Positions 34,941 to 49,444 are shown, numbered from the stretch's first letter. The stretch: 64,000 bases of DNA from JACKCD01 sp041390905 (GCA_041390905.1 JAWKPA010000013.1:248001-312000); one strand, 5' to 3'. Numbers and translations: made by a program. The notes: generated by a model from the letters alone, not told the origin.

Positions 34941-35088
34941 AATGATTTTGCAAATCGTTCTTCTGGGCGATTTAAAAAATCACCCTACAAAATGTTGTTC
35001 TGCAACTTTTGTGGTTGGGGTGCGTAGAGGCAGTGAATTCTTCCCAATAAGCTAAAGCTGGCCGAGGATTGCTATCCTCGACCAGCAT
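34941..35088. other. Intergenic hairpins downstream of the ArsA-like gene
   Basis: GGGCGATTTAAAAAATCACCC near 34967-34986 is a short hairpin. At 35057-35086 a 12-bp stem (CGAGGAT facing ATCCTCG, flanked by GCTGG and CCAGC) has a 4-nt loop. Neither has a T run, so their role is unclear. Confidence 0.4.
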
Positions 35089-35182
35089 AAGGAACGAGGA
35101 TTACATAAGTTACGCAAAGAAGTTCAACTTCTCAGAAGAAGTTGAACTTTTAAATGGGCAAGTTATTTAATTTCCATTCCTA
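35089..35182. repeat. GAAGTTSAACTTC element, full form
   Basis: AAGGAACGAGGATTACATAA on the left mirrors TTATTTAATTTCCATTCCT on the right, around two GAAGTTSAACTT palindromes. The right end abuts the AAGGAG Shine-Dalgarno of the next gene. Confidence 0.75.
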
Positions 35183-35194
35183 AGGAGCATTTTT

Positions 35195-35755
35195 ATGGAT
35201 GAGAAGCTGTATAAAGCAGAGGAAAAGAATAAACTTCAGCGCCAGGGTTCCTGGCTGCCGCTGGCGGTGATTGGGGCGGGGGTGGTGCTGCTGTTTGCCA
35301 ATTTGTTTATGGTAGACCCGATGTCGTTTTTGTGGCCGGGGTTTGTGATTGTGCCGGGGCTGCTGCTGCTATGGCCGTCGGCGCAGTCAACGGCCGTTCG
35401 TCAACACCCCCTTTCCTTTTTGGCCGTGCCGGGGGCGCTGTTAACGGCCGTTGGCACCCTGCTCTTTGCCATGAACCTCACTGATCATTTTCAAGCATGG
35501 GCCTACTGCTGGACTGTCGTTCCCATGTCGGTGGCGGCGGGGCTGATGTATATCAAGCGGTTTGAGCCAACACATCGGGTGCATGAAAACGGCCGTAAAT
35601 TTATCCGCTTCTTCACCTTCATTTGGGTGGGGATGGCAATCTTTTTTGAGCTGATTATCTTTGGCACCTTCCAGCCGTGGATGCCGCTTGTTTTAATTGT
35701 GGGCGGTCTCTACCTGTTGCTGCACGAACGGCGGCAGGCGGCAAAGGTTGCATAG
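35195..35755 (+). CDS. Small polytopic membrane protein of unknown function
   Basis: 186 residues with about five or six hydrophobic segments (20-38, 44-62, 74-92, 100-118, 140-158, 160-178). The N-terminus is charged and cytoplasmic-looking. AAGGAG lies 8 nt before the ATG. It precedes a DUF4342 gene on the same strand. No family is recognised. Confidence 0.65.
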   Translation: MDEKLYKAEEKNKLQRQGSWLPLAVIGAGVVLLFANLFMVDPMSFLWPGFVIVPGLLLLWPSAQSTAVRQHPLSFLAVPGALLTAVGTLLFAMNLTDHFQAWAYCWTVVPMSVAAGLMYIKRFEPTHRVHENGRKFIRFFTFIWVGMAIFFELIIFGTFQPWMPLVLIVGGLYLLLHERRQAAKVA

Positions 35756-35759
35756 CCAA

Positions 35760-35818
35760 GGAGATTAGAGGCATAGTCTTTCAGCCTCGCAATCTTCCAG
35801 TCTTTCAATCTCAATTTT
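35760..35818. repeat. Degenerate hairpin between two membrane-protein genes
   Basis: GGAGATTAGAGGCATAGTC and CAGCCTCGCAATCTTCCAGTC units with CTTTCAATCTCA suggest a decayed member of the GAGATT family. Confidence 0.45.
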
Positions 35819-35838
35819 TATAGGAGTATGTTGTACAA

Positions 35839-36171
35839 ATGAGCGAAAACGAAGAAAAAATTCACGTAGAAGAAGAACCGACTGCTGAGAAAAGCAGCGG
35901 GACAAACTGGACAGAAGAGCTAAAAGTGGCCGGTGAAGAGCTGATGGGTACTATCAAACAGCTTTTCAATGAAACCACCGTTCGCCGAATTGTCATTGTC
36001 AACGAGGCCAAAGGGATTCATTTTGAAGTCCCGCTGGTCTTTGGGGTGGTAGGTATTGCCTTGCTACCGGTCTATTCAGCCATTGCTTTAATTGCGGCAC
36101 TGGTAACGGATTGCAAAATTTTGGTGGAGCGCAGCGAAAAGGCACCGGCCGAACCGGCTGAGGCAGCGTAA
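35839..36171 (+). CDS. DUF4342 family protein
   Basis: 110 residues. TVRRIVIVNEAKGIHFEVPLVFGVVGIALLPVYSAIALIAALV is the DUF4342 core: a short beta-hairpin followed by a membrane helix. Residues 1-30 are acidic and probably disordered. The role is unknown; the family is frequent in Chloroflexota and Firmicutes. Confidence 0.75.
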   Translation: MSENEEKIHVEEEPTAEKSSGTNWTEELKVAGEELMGTIKQLFNETTVRRIVIVNEAKGIHFEVPLVFGVVGIALLPVYSAIALIAALVTDCKILVERSEKAPAEPAEAA

Positions 36172-36180
36172 AAGCAGCGA

Positions 36181-36229
36181 TTGGGGATTGATGATAGTGG
36201 CTCTATCGTCAATCCCCCAATTTTTGTGT
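36181..36229 (+). terminator. Terminator after the DUF4342 gene
   Basis: TTGGGGATTGATGATAG pairs with CTATCGTCAATCCCCCAA and is followed by TTTTTGTG. It lies between convergent genes. Confidence 0.65.
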
Positions 36230-36248
36230 TTATCTGGCATTGGCCGCC

Positions 36249-36629
36249 CTAATTTGCCAGTGGGGCGGGCAACAGACCTGTTACCACCCGTACTAACTCC
36301 CTCCGCGAAATTGGTTTGGTCAGATAATGTGTAGCTCCCGCTAACATTCCCGCCCGAACAGCTTCCATTTGTGCCTTGGCACTGACAATCAAGATGGGAA
36401 TAGTTCCAAATTGGTTGTTTTGGCGCACGATACGGCATAAATCTAGCCCACTTAAAGATGGCATAACCACATCAACAATAATCAGGTCGGGTTGTTGCTG
36501 CCCGATCATGGTTAGGGCTGCTAGGCCGTCATTGGCTTCCATTACATCAAAATTGTTTTCTTGCAACGTCAAACGCAGCAAAGCGCGAGACATTGGCTCA
36601 TCATCAATAACCAGTACCTTGTAATTCAC
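36249..36629 (-). CDS. Single-domain response regulator (CheY-like)
   Basis: 126 residues, receiver domain only. DDE near the N-terminus, phospho-acceptor Asp in LIIVDVVMPSLSG, Ser/Thr in ILIVSAKA and Lys in YLTKPI are all present. No output domain exists, so it must act by protein contact. No kinase is adjacent; the multi-GAF kinase at 23134 is one candidate partner. Confidence 0.85.
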   Translation of the reverse strand: MNYKVLVIDDEPMSRALLRLTLQENNFDVMEANDGLAALTMIGQQQPDLIIVDVVMPSLSGLDLCRIVRQNNQFGTIPILIVSAKAQMEAVRAGMLAGATHYLTKPISRRELVRVVTGLLPAPLAN

Positions 36630-36779
36630 GTGTGTTCTCCCAAAGTAGATACGTTGTTAGATTGGGGAGCTATTTCTACCTTGCTTCACATAAACATACT
36701 GCTGCTTTGTTAAAACCCCCATTACAGGGGGGTAATGATAGGTTTTTTTCAGAAACTTTTGGTTCTTTGAGAATGTCAA

Positions 36780-37541
36780 TCAACTTCTTAAATAAGATGC
36801 GCCATTGACATCAATAATTGCTCCCGTCATAAATTCTGCCCCTTCCGAGGCCAGAAAGACGGCAGCATAGGCCACTTCTTCCGGTTTGGCAACGCGCCCC
36901 AGCGGGCTTTGGCTGCGAATTTCGTCCCCGGCATGGCTGGCTAAAATGGAGGCGGCCATGTCGGTTTCGACAAAGCCGGGGGCGACTACGCCGACAAAGA
37001 TGTTGTAGGGAGCCAAATATTTTGCCAGCGACTGGCTCATGGCGTTCATTCCCGCCTTGCTGGCACCATAGGCCGGGGCCAGCGGCTCGCCGCGAAAGGC
37101 ACCGCGTGAGGAGATGTTGATGATGCGCCCGCCGCTGCCCTGTTTGATCATTTGCCGGGCGGCGCAGTAAGCGGCGTTGGCGGCACCAATGAGGTTGGTG
37201 CCGAGGGTGTTGTGCCACGCCGTTTGCCACGCCTCATAGGAAACGTCGGCCAACGGGTGGCTTTCAAAGATGCCGGCGTTGTTGATGAGAATGTCAAGCC
37301 GGCCGAAATGAGAAACGGCCGTTTCCACCATCCCCTCCACCCCCGCCGCATCCATACAATCCGCCTGCACAATCAAATGCGGGCCACCCGGCAGCATCGC
37401 CACCGTGTCTTCCGCCGCCTGCCGGTTGCTGTTGTAATGCACCGTCACCAGTGCCCCGCGCTCCGCAAATTGCCGCGCCACCTCGCGCCCAATCCCGCGT
37501 GAGCCGCCTGTTACCAGAACTGTTTTGTCTGTGAAATCCAT
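36780..37541 (-). CDS. Short-chain dehydrogenase/reductase (FabG-like)
   Basis: 253 residues from ATG whose complement ends at 37541; codons upstream are repeat sequence. TGGSRGIGREVARQF is the NAD(P) motif, NNAG the structural motif, and ISSRGAF with YGASKAG the Ser-Tyr-Lys triad. RPF/TAV-type ACGGCCGT text lies at 37315. It is probably a 3-oxoacyl reductase or sugar dehydrogenase; the substrate cannot be told. Confidence 0.8.
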   Translation of the reverse strand: MDFTDKTVLVTGGSRGIGREVARQFAERGALVTVHYNSNRQAAEDTVAMLPGGPHLIVQADCMDAAGVEGMVETAVSHFGRLDILINNAGIFESHPLADVSYEAWQTAWHNTLGTNLIGAANAAYCAARQMIKQGSGGRIINISSRGAFRGEPLAPAYGASKAGMNAMSQSLAKYLAPYNIFVGVVAPGFVETDMAASILASHAGDEIRSQSPLGRVAKPEEVAYAAVFLASEGAEFMTGAIIDVNGASYLRS

Positions 37542-37550
37542 TTTTATTTT

Positions 37551-37607
37551 GTGGGGCGTGGGGCGTAGGGAGTGGGGAGAAATACACCCCACTCCCTACG
37601 CCCTACG

Positions 37608-37609
<2 letters not shown>
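37551..37609. repeat. GGGGCGTAGGGAGTGGGG hairpin
   Basis: GGGGCGTAGGGAGTGGGG on the left faces CCCCACTCCCTACGCC on the right. Its right end abuts the stop codon of the kinase gene. Confidence 0.7.
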
Positions 37610-42272
<4,663 letters not shown>

Positions 42273-42467
42273 TTGTTTTTCTTGTGCTTGCTGGGGCAGC
42301 GATGCCGCCAGTAGACAGACCCTGTTTGTGGCATTTTACCACGTTTGGGCTAAGAGAAAACGGGAGAGAAATCGTTAGACGCTTTTAGAGAGAAATGTGT
42401 TAGAATGGGCAGTTGTCGGGAGCAAGTTAGCTGCGTTTAGTATGGAAGTATACAAAGGAGTGAGAGC
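42273..42467. promoter_or_regulatory. Divergent promoter region
   Basis: 195 nt between divergent genes. TAGAAT at about 42403 and TAGTAT at about 42441 are possible -10 boxes for the plus strand. AAGGAG ends 7-8 nt before the GTG at 42468. No repeat is present here, unlike most gaps. Confidence 0.35.
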
Positions 42468-45400
42468 GTGGATATGTTAAGTCGCAAAATAAGTGCAACG
42501 GCCGTTTTTGTAATAATCGTATTATTAATAATTCCTGGCTCGACCGCGATAGGGCAAGAAGCGCTGGTTGCGGAATCAGCAGCTGGGGGGACAAATGGGT
42601 TGTTTGTGTCGGTTACAGACCGCATAAGCAAGCCGGTTTTTGTGGATGCAGCCGTGGAACGGGTGCGCTATGTGACGATTGATTGGCCGTTGTTACAGGA
42701 GCAACCCCGGCAATTAACGTTAAATTTGTTTGCCGATGAGGTGATAACGGCCGTTTTTGACCGTTTGGAACAGAATCTTTCCGGCAGCATAAGCTGGATT
42801 GGACATGTGGCGGGTGAGGCGCAGAGCAGCGTGATTTTGGTAAGCCACGGTGGGGTGCTGCAGGGCAAAGTAGCATACCCTGGGGCAACATACCGGGTTA
42901 AATATGTGCAGGGAACCTTGCACCAAATTGCGCGTTTGAATGAGGCGGCTTATGTGGATCATGAGGAGGCGGTGCCGGAAATTGCCCCTGATCCTCGTTT
43001 TCGGCGGGCATTAACGGCCGTTGCTTCCGACGATGGCTCGGTGGTTGACTTGATGGTGGTTTACACCGCCGCTATGCGTGCTGCCAACGGGGGAACCGCT
43101 GCTGTGGAAGCACAAATTGATTTGGCCGTAGCTGAAGCCAACTTGGCCTATAGCAACAGTAGCGTTAACCAGATGCTTCATTTAGTCCATACGGCCGAAG
43201 TGGCCTATACCGAATCGGGGGATTCCAATACGGATCTCTCCCGTTTGCAGGGAACTGGTGATGGCTATATGGATGATGTCCATATCTGGCGCAATACCTA
43301 TCATGCGGATTTTGTGGAGCTGGTGACGGATGGAGCCGGGTGTGGCCTGGGGTATCTGCAATCTGGTGCGCCCGACCCCAGCTTTCAATCAATTGCTTTT
43401 TCGCAGGCGCGGGATGATTGCTTGACGGGCAACTATACCTTGCCGCATGAAGTCGGCCACAATATGGGGCTGCGCCATGACTGGTATGTGGATAGCAGTG
43501 TGACGCCGGCCGCCCATGCTCATGGCTATGCCCATGTGGCTGGCAGTTGGCGCACGGTGATGGCGTATAACGATGTGTGTGCGGCCAATAGTGGTAGCTG
43601 TACGCGGCTGCCCTATTTCTCTAACCCGACCATTAGCTATAACGGCAGCCCGATGGGTGTGGCGGCGGGTACGGCCTCCAATTGTGTGTCCGGCTCCTTG
43701 TCCCCTGATCCCGAAAGCTGCGATGCGTATAATGCGACCATTTTGAACGTGGGGCGTGTCACAAATTCGCAGTTTCGCAGCAGCCAGATTACCTGGCTGG
43801 GCAACAGTAGCGATTGGAATGATGCGAACAATTGGGTGATGTATGAGGGGCCGCTGTCGGGACAAACGGCCGTTAATCGCATTCCCCGCACTATTGACAA
43901 CGTTTTCATTCCTACCAGCCCATCCGGCGGTAACTTCCCTACCCTCAGCAGCGGCACGGCGGCCGTGCGTGACCTCACCATTGCCAGCGGTGCCACCCTG
44001 AACATGAGCGGCGGCACGCTGACTGTTTATGGCAATTGGGAAGAACAAGGTACGGGTACGTTTAATGGAACCGGTGGTAATCTTGTGTTTGCCGGAATAT
44101 ACGGCAGCCAGACGTTGACAAGCGGCGCGTCCTCCACCTTCCCCAACGTGCAAATTGGCAATGGTGGCAGCACCACCGTCAGCCTGGGCAGCAATGTAGA
44201 CATCAACGGCAATGTGAGTATTCAGTCTGGTGCCAGCTTCCAGGCCAACAGCTATACCGTAGAGGTGAGCGGCAACTGGGATGATGATGGTAACGGGTTT
44301 AACGCAGGAACCAGCACGGTTATTTTGGATGGCATAGACCAGACGCTGGATAAAGTGACCTCTGCTACCTTGTTAACTGAGCCTTTTGATGAGGCGCAAG
44401 GGGGCGGCTGCGGTTGTAGTCCCTCCAAGTTGCCGAGCGGTTGGGTGCGGGAGCAAAGTAGCGGGAGCGGCTTTTTAGGTGGGGATGTGTTTGGGGGCAG
44501 CGGCGAGGCAATTCGCTGGAATAATTCTCCGGATGCCTGGCTGCACACGTCTGGGTTTACGTTGCAGCCTAATGTGACCTATACCGTGCAATATACCTAT
44601 TGGCGCTCTACCAGCAACCAGACGTTTTCGGTGTATTTGGGAACGGGTCAAGGTTCAGGCAGCATGTCAACACTGCTTGACACAGCAACGGCCACATCTG
44701 GTACCCACCTGACGCGGAGTAAGGCGTTTACTGTGCCAACGGCTGGTACGTATTACCTGGGTTTGCGGGCGCAAGAGGCAGGGACAGGCGGTTACGCAAT
44801 TTATGATGATATTTCGCTAACGGCCGTTCAAGACCTGACCTTCTACAACCTGACCGTCGCCAACAGCGGCACTGCCACCTTTAACCAGAACACAGCGGTG
44901 TTGAACAACCTGGTGGTGAACAGTGGGGCAACGGCCGATTTTGGCAGCAACGATGCCACCGTCGAAGGTAGCGTAACTAATAACGGTACGCTGCAGCAAA
45001 GCCGCAACATCAGCGATGGCAGCGGGGCGACAACCTATGAGTTCCTTATCCTGAAGAATGCGGCTGGCAGCACGACGAAGTATTACGGGGTGACGATTAA
45101 GCCGGATGGAGGGCAGGCGTTGGGAGAAACGGCCGTTTCTGTTTCCGGCAACCAGAATTGCACCACCAACGGCAGCGACCCCGTTCTGGACCGCTGTTAC
45201 AACATCACCCCCACCAACGCCCAAAGTGCCACCATTAAATATTGGTACACCAACGCCGAGCTAAACGGCCAAGCGTGGAACGACCTGAAGCTGTGGGATT
45301 GGCACAGCAGTGCCTGGACAGAACTGGCGGCTGGCAACGACACCTACGGTGCCGGCTGCGGCAGCGATGCCGGCTGTTGGGGACAATGGACAGGGGTTGC

Positions 45401-45779
45401 CACTTTCTCGCCAATGGTGCTGGGCAGCAGCACCGCCCCCGCTGGCTCCCCGGCGGGAACGTGCAGTGCGCCCACGGCTCCCACGACGATGGGGTTGAAC
45501 ACAGCAGGAACGCAGCTAACCTGGTCAGGCGGAACGGCCGATTCTTATCAGGTATGGCGTTCCACCAACTTGCCTTACTTCACCCCCGGCACCAACTGCG
45601 CCAGCCCTGGCGGGCTAACCTGCACCGCTGGCGCTACTTCGCCCTTTACCACCAGCAGCAGCACCGTTGGCAGTAACTACTTCTATAAAGTGGTGGCCGT
45701 CAACACCTGCGGCACATCGGCAACGGCCGTTAACCATGTGGGTGACTTTAGCTTTGGCATCACCCCTGGCCTGCCGTAG
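42468..45779 (+). CDS. Secreted metzincin-type zinc metalloprotease with C-terminal beta domains
   Basis: 1103 residues from GTG with AAGGAG upstream. A signal peptide (VIIVLLIIPGSTAIG) comes first, then a propeptide-like part. HEVGHNMGLRH at 327-337 is the HExxHxxGxxH zinc site, and the following MAYND is the likely Met-turn (residues 365-369). The C-terminal half holds beta-sandwich and repeat-like parts, including a Cys-rich GGGCGCSPSKLP segment. No clear sorting anchor is seen at the end. It should degrade or process proteins outside the cell. Confidence 0.8.
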   Translation: MDMLSRKISATAVFVIIVLLIIPGSTAIGQEALVAESAAGGTNGLFVSVTDRISKPVFVDAAVERVRYVTIDWPLLQEQPRQLTLNLFADEVITAVFDRLEQNLSGSISWIGHVAGEAQSSVILVSHGGVLQGKVAYPGATYRVKYVQGTLHQIARLNEAAYVDHEEAVPEIAPDPRFRRALTAVASDDGSVVDLMVVYTAAMRAANGGTAAVEAQIDLAVAEANLAYSNSSVNQMLHLVHTAEVAYTESGDSNTDLSRLQGTGDGYMDDVHIWRNTYHADFVELVTDGAGCGLGYLQSGAPDPSFQSIAFSQARDDCLTGNYTLPHEVGHNMGLRHDWYVDSSVTPAAHAHGYAHVAGSWRTVMAYNDVCAANSGSCTRLPYFSNPTISYNGSPMGVAAGTASNCVSGSLSPDPESCDAYNATILNVGRVTNSQFRSSQITWLGNSSDWNDANNWVMYEGPLSGQTAVNRIPRTIDNVFIPTSPSGGNFPTLSSGTAAVRDLTIASGATLNMSGGTLTVYGNWEEQGTGTFNGTGGNLVFAGIYGSQTLTSGASSTFPNVQIGNGGSTTVSLGSNVDINGNVSIQSGASFQANSYTVEVSGNWDDDGNGFNAGTSTVILDGIDQTLDKVTSATLLTEPFDEAQGGGCGCSPSKLPSGWVREQSSGSGFLGGDVFGGSGEAIRWNNSPDAWLHTSGFTLQPNVTYTVQYTYWRSTSNQTFSVYLGTGQGSGSMSTLLDTATATSGTHLTRSKAFTVPTAGTYYLGLRAQEAGTGGYAIYDDISLTAVQDLTFYNLTVANSGTATFNQNTAVLNNLVVNSGATADFGSNDATVEGSVTNNGTLQQSRNISDGSGATTYEFLILKNAAGSTTKYYGVTIKPDGGQALGETAVSVSGNQNCTTNGSDPVLDRCYNITPTNAQSATIKYWYTNAELNGQAWNDLKLWDWHSSAWTELAAGNDTYGAGCGSDAGCWGQWTGVATFSPMVLGSSTAPAGSPAGTCSAPTAPTTMGLNTAGTQLTWSGGTADSYQVWRSTNLPYFTPGTNCASPGGLTCTAGATSPFTTSSSTVGSNYFYKVVAVNTCGTSATAVNHVGDFSFGITPGLP

Positions 45780-45783
45780 ATTC

Positions 45784-45850
45784 GGTAAACAGTAAACAGT
45801 AATCGGTAATCGGTTCTCACACTGATTACCGATTACTGTTTACCGATTAC
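45784..45850. repeat. GTAATCGG/CCGATTAC hairpin
   Basis: CGGTAAACAGTAAACAGTAA and TCGGTAATCGG face CCGATTACTGTTTACCGATTAC. It lies between convergent genes. Relatives lie at 2726 and 54181. Confidence 0.7.
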
Positions 45851-45853
45851 GAT

Positions 45854-47068
45854 TCACCCCAACTGCGACGGCAAAATCTGCTCGGTGAGCAGACGGCCGA
45901 AAAGCACGTCTAAATTGTTGTTGGCTGCTGCTGCCTGTAACAGCAGGGCGCGACCCTGAGTGTAGGTGAAGGTGTAGCTGCGGAAGAGGGGGTGGGTGAG
46001 AAAACGAAAGCTCTGTACGGCGCGGGGGCGGGAGGATAGCCCATAGGTTTGAATGTATTCGACTGCTTCATCGCTGGTGAGTTTGCCGGTGTGGTAGAGG
46101 ATGGCGGCATTGCCAGAGACATAACGGCCGTATTTGTGTGCCGCTGCCAATTGCCGCATGTCGTCGGCCGTTTCGCCTGTTTGCATCCCCGCTGCGGGCA
46201 GCAACACCTCCACCAGCCAGTTGTACTGAGTGTCATTGGGGAAGATGATGTCAACGGCCGTTGTGGCAATCCCTTCGGCAATGACGGCACTGGGCGAATG
46301 AAGCAATGCGACCGCTTGCTCGGCGTAGCCGCGTTCCCGCAGCAAATATTTTTCCTTGAGTGCTCCTTCGGTGTGGTGGCCGGGGTACCCTTCGTGGGCA
46401 AAGGTGCTGAGGACACCGAGGGCGGAAACGGGAATGTCGGTGTTGAATTCGATGAGCGAACGGCCGTTTCCCTTGTACCAGTTGTAAGCCGACCACGGCT
46501 GGTCGTTCGTTAGCGTAATCGCCACATCCTCGTTTTCCGGCAGCGTGTAGCGGCTGCCAAACTGGGCTTGGAGATAGGCAATGGTGCGCTGGCGCGTTTC
46601 ATTGCGAGCCAGCTCCAGCAACGGCAGTACCTTATTGTTGGGCAGGTTGTATCGTCGGCGACGGGTTTCCAGCCGTTCGGGGATGGTGCCACTGCCGGGC
46701 AGCAGCAAATCAAGCTCCTTGTGTTCTCGCTCAAATTCGTTTTCGTCCACCAGCGTGGGGGCAATGTCATAAATTTGCGCTACTTCGTCCAGATAGGCCA
46801 CTTTTTCCCCGGCAATGATGGCAATGGAGCAGCGCATGGCGCGGAGAACGGCCGTTAAATACGCCAATCGCGCCGGGTCATCCTGCGGCAACAGCCCTTC
46901 CAGCCGGGCCACGTCGTCGCGCAGGTGGGCGGGGGAGCGTTTAGGGGCGGCAGAAACGGCCGTTTTCAGGTCGGCCGGCCCGCCATAGGCATCAATATAG
47001 CCGTCAATATGTTTGTCAAGCTCCAGCGTCAGCCGGAAAAACTGGGTGTCGAATTCACTGTATGCCAT
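45854..47068 (-). CDS. DUF885-type metallopeptidase
   Basis: 404 residues. HEGYPGHH at 225-232 is the zinc-binding signature of DUF885 proteins, which resemble M32/gluzincin carboxypeptidases, and the helical remainder (AEGIATTAVDI, AEQAVALLHS) fits. There is no signal peptide, so it is likely cytoplasmic. Most DUF885 proteins are longer (about 550-600), so this is a compact version. Its substrate is unknown. Confidence 0.75.
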   Translation of the reverse strand: MAYSEFDTQFFRLTLELDKHIDGYIDAYGGPADLKTAVSAAPKRSPAHLRDDVARLEGLLPQDDPARLAYLTAVLRAMRCSIAIIAGEKVAYLDEVAQIYDIAPTLVDENEFEREHKELDLLLPGSGTIPERLETRRRRYNLPNNKVLPLLELARNETRQRTIAYLQAQFGSRYTLPENEDVAITLTNDQPWSAYNWYKGNGRSLIEFNTDIPVSALGVLSTFAHEGYPGHHTEGALKEKYLLRERGYAEQAVALLHSPSAVIAEGIATTAVDIIFPNDTQYNWLVEVLLPAAGMQTGETADDMRQLAAAHKYGRYVSGNAAILYHTGKLTSDEAVEYIQTYGLSSRPRAVQSFRFLTHPLFRSYTFTYTQGRALLLQAAAANNNLDVLFGRLLTEQILPSQLG

Positions 47069-47092
47069 CTGTCTGTTTGTGGCTAAGTTAAG

Positions 47093-47163
47093 TAATCGCT
47101 CGTGATTAACTTAGCGATTTAGAAGTTCAACTTCGCAGAAGAAGTTGAACTTCTGGCTGACTA
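47093..47163. repeat. GAAGTTSAACTTC element, divergent ends
   Basis: AGAAGTTCAACTTC (47121-47134) and GAAGTTGAACTTCT (47141-47154) form the core. The ends carry a CTAAGTTAA...TTAACTTAG pair instead of the AAGGAAYGAG type. Confidence 0.6.
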
Positions 47164-47202
47164 AGCTGATATTGGGTATGAACACGTTAAGCGGGTCAAC
47201 GC

Positions 47203-47270
47203 AGAGATTTGGAGATTAAGAGACTGAGAGACTAACCACGGCTAATCTCCCAATCTCCCAGTCTCTCAAT
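47203..47270. repeat. GAGATT/GAGACT hairpin
   Basis: GAGATTTGGAGATTAAGAGAC faces CTAATCTCCCAATCTCCC. Related to the GGAGATTGG family. Confidence 0.6.
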
Positions 47271-47304
47271 CGCGATTCTGATTTGCCCGTAGACATGCCA
47301 TATA

Positions 47305-49401
47305 TCAGGTTAACCGTAAGTAAACCGGGCTTGTCCAGGCGCGATGCTCGTCTTCCTGCACAGCGTGGATGTAAATCGGGTTGTCACCTGTATGGAGATT
47401 ATCCAGAGCCAGGGAAAAGGAAAAGTCAGCGGCTGGTGGCTGGTCGGGCAGGCGGTAAATCTGCACGGTTTTGTGCAAACCGCCAAACTTCCAAATGTGC
47501 GGCTCCAAGCCAAGGGTGGCAATCTCTATTTCGATGGTGCCTTGCAGCGTCTGAAGCTGTAGGGTTCCCGTGTCTGCCTGCGCCAGCGTGAGAATGACCC
47601 CGGCTGTGCCACCAGTGGTGACAGATTGCCACGCCAGTTGCTGGTCATCAAGCTGCTCAAGCGGGTGGTCGGCATCCCAAAAGTTGAGCGGCGTGGCGGT
47701 GGTGATACGGTTGTGGTGGAGGTGTAAACGGCCGTTCCACCGCACCAACCGATCCCTCCCCCGTTCCTCTGCGCCGCTCCACACAATTTTTATTCGCCGC
47801 CCCAGGTCGGCCTCGCCATAAGGCCGCTGCTGTGCGATAACTTCCATCCCGTTCCGCACCTCCACCCGTTCAAAGGGTGCCGAGCCAGAAACGTGCGCCC
47901 GCAGATACGGCGTTTCACCTTTTAAATCCACACAGTCGCCCATCATCAAGGTGTCGTCGCCAATTTGCAGGTGCAGGTCAACCAACATGCGGTTGCCGGT
48001 GGTGGCGTAAAAGTGGCGGGCATACAGTGCTGCCAAAACGCTTTCACGATCCAGTGCCGCTGCCAGAACGCAGGTTAGCCCGCCGTAAGAGCCAAACTTG
48101 CCTGCGCCGGGGTAGGAGGCTCCCGGCCGTCCCTTGTGACCATCGGAGTTGGCGCAAATCCCCATGCGGTAGCCCCGTTTAAACGCCTCTTCCAGCATCC
48201 ATTCAAACGTCCCCCAGGCAGAATGGACTTCAACGGCCATCTCTAAAGCCGGGTCGTGGATGCTGATGTCGGCATAGCGTCCGCCCACATGGGCAAACAT
48301 AAACGGCCTGGGGTTTTGCTGGGTGGCTAAATGGCGGTACAGGTCACGAACGGTGGGCGAGTCGGGGTAAATGGTGTCGCCCGGCACCAGTTCGGTGGAG
48401 CTGCGGCTCATGTCGCCCCCTTCAAAGGCGAAAAAGACGTTGCGGTCGCCGCCCAGGGGGGTGTTGCCGCTCCATTCGTAGCCAGGGAAGGTGACAAAGC
48501 GGCCGGGTTGATAGAACTCATGGGCGATTTGGTTGATTTTTTCCCAAAAGGCGTCGGTAATTTGAAAATCGTTGCCCTGGTGGGCGGCCATGTCCAGCAG
48601 GGCGTAGTCGCGGGCAAAGGTGAAGTAGCTGTCAATGGTGCCTTCGCCAACGGTTTCGCCCGATTGGCCGTGGAAGTCGGCCCAAAAGCGTTGGTGAGTT
48701 GGTGGGGTGGTGTGGATGAGGATGGGGTTGCTAACGGCCGTTAATCCCGTTCCCCCATCCCTTGCCACAATCCGCTGCACCCCTTCCACCTTATAGCCAG
48801 GATGGTGCATTTTTTGCGGCAGTGCCGTTGGGTTCCCCCACCTGTCTTCCAGCTTGAGATAATAGTTAAACGGTTGGTTTATTGGCTGCTGCGACGGTGC
48901 CAGGCAAACTGCCCGCGCCGGTTCGCCGGGAATAATCCGCTGGACGGGGGAGGTTGGCAGCTCCTTAAACTGGTAGGTGGCAATGGGGTCAACAAACGTT
49001 TTAAACTCAAAACTGGCGACGCAGTTGCTCTGCATTCGCCAGCCCGGCGAGCCGCCAGAAGTGTCGCCAAAAACCACCGTGATTTGCTCCCCTGTGTTGA
49101 GATAGCCGCCTTGAATCTTCAAAAACAGAGCCAGGCTCCAGGGGCGAACATGCCCCTTGGGGTCCCAACGTGGGGCAATGGTGCAATTGCCGGTGGTGGA
49201 AACGGTACAGTAGTTGGGTGCGGCCGGGTTGTCAAACTGTGGCTGCCCCATGTCGCTCACCTGGCGAAAGGTAATCTTGAGATAGCCGGAGCTGTCAACC
49301 GGGTGCCCGCAGGTGTAGGTAAACCGGATGGTTGTAAACGCCCCTGCGACAAAAGGCTCATTGGGCTGAATGACGGCCTGTCCTAAATCATAATCGTGCA
49401 T
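47305..49401 (-). CDS. DUF3604 family protein
   Basis: 698 residues. WADFHGQSGETVGEGTIDSYFTFARD, NPRPFMFAHVGG and CANSDGHKGRPGASYPG match the DUF3604 family, a PHP-like metal-binding fold with the HxH and SDGH elements. Beta-sandwich parts lie on both sides (residues 1-230 and 530-698). GAGGT lies shortly before the ATG. Metal-dependent hydrolase activity is inferred; no signal peptide is seen. The reaction is not known. Confidence 0.75.
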   Translation of the reverse strand: MHDYDLGQAVIQPNEPFVAGAFTTIRFTYTCGHPVDSSGYLKITFRQVSDMGQPQFDNPAAPNYCTVSTTGNCTIAPRWDPKGHVRPWSLALFLKIQGGYLNTGEQITVVFGDTSGGSPGWRMQSNCVASFEFKTFVDPIATYQFKELPTSPVQRIIPGEPARAVCLAPSQQPINQPFNYYLKLEDRWGNPTALPQKMHHPGYKVEGVQRIVARDGGTGLTAVSNPILIHTTPPTHQRFWADFHGQSGETVGEGTIDSYFTFARDYALLDMAAHQGNDFQITDAFWEKINQIAHEFYQPGRFVTFPGYEWSGNTPLGGDRNVFFAFEGGDMSRSSTELVPGDTIYPDSPTVRDLYRHLATQQNPRPFMFAHVGGRYADISIHDPALEMAVEVHSAWGTFEWMLEEAFKRGYRMGICANSDGHKGRPGASYPGAGKFGSYGGLTCVLAAALDRESVLAALYARHFYATTGNRMLVDLHLQIGDDTLMMGDCVDLKGETPYLRAHVSGSAPFERVEVRNGMEVIAQQRPYGEADLGRRIKIVWSGAEERGRDRLVRWNGRLHLHHNRITTATPLNFWDADHPLEQLDDQQLAWQSVTTGGTAGVILTLAQADTGTLQLQTLQGTIEIEIATLGLEPHIWKFGGLHKTVQIYRLPDQPPAADFSFSLALDNLHTGDNPIYIHAVQEDEHRAWTSPVYLRLT

Positions 49402-49444
49402 CTTTACCTCGTTCTATGGCGCTAATTTGGCCAAATTATTCAAT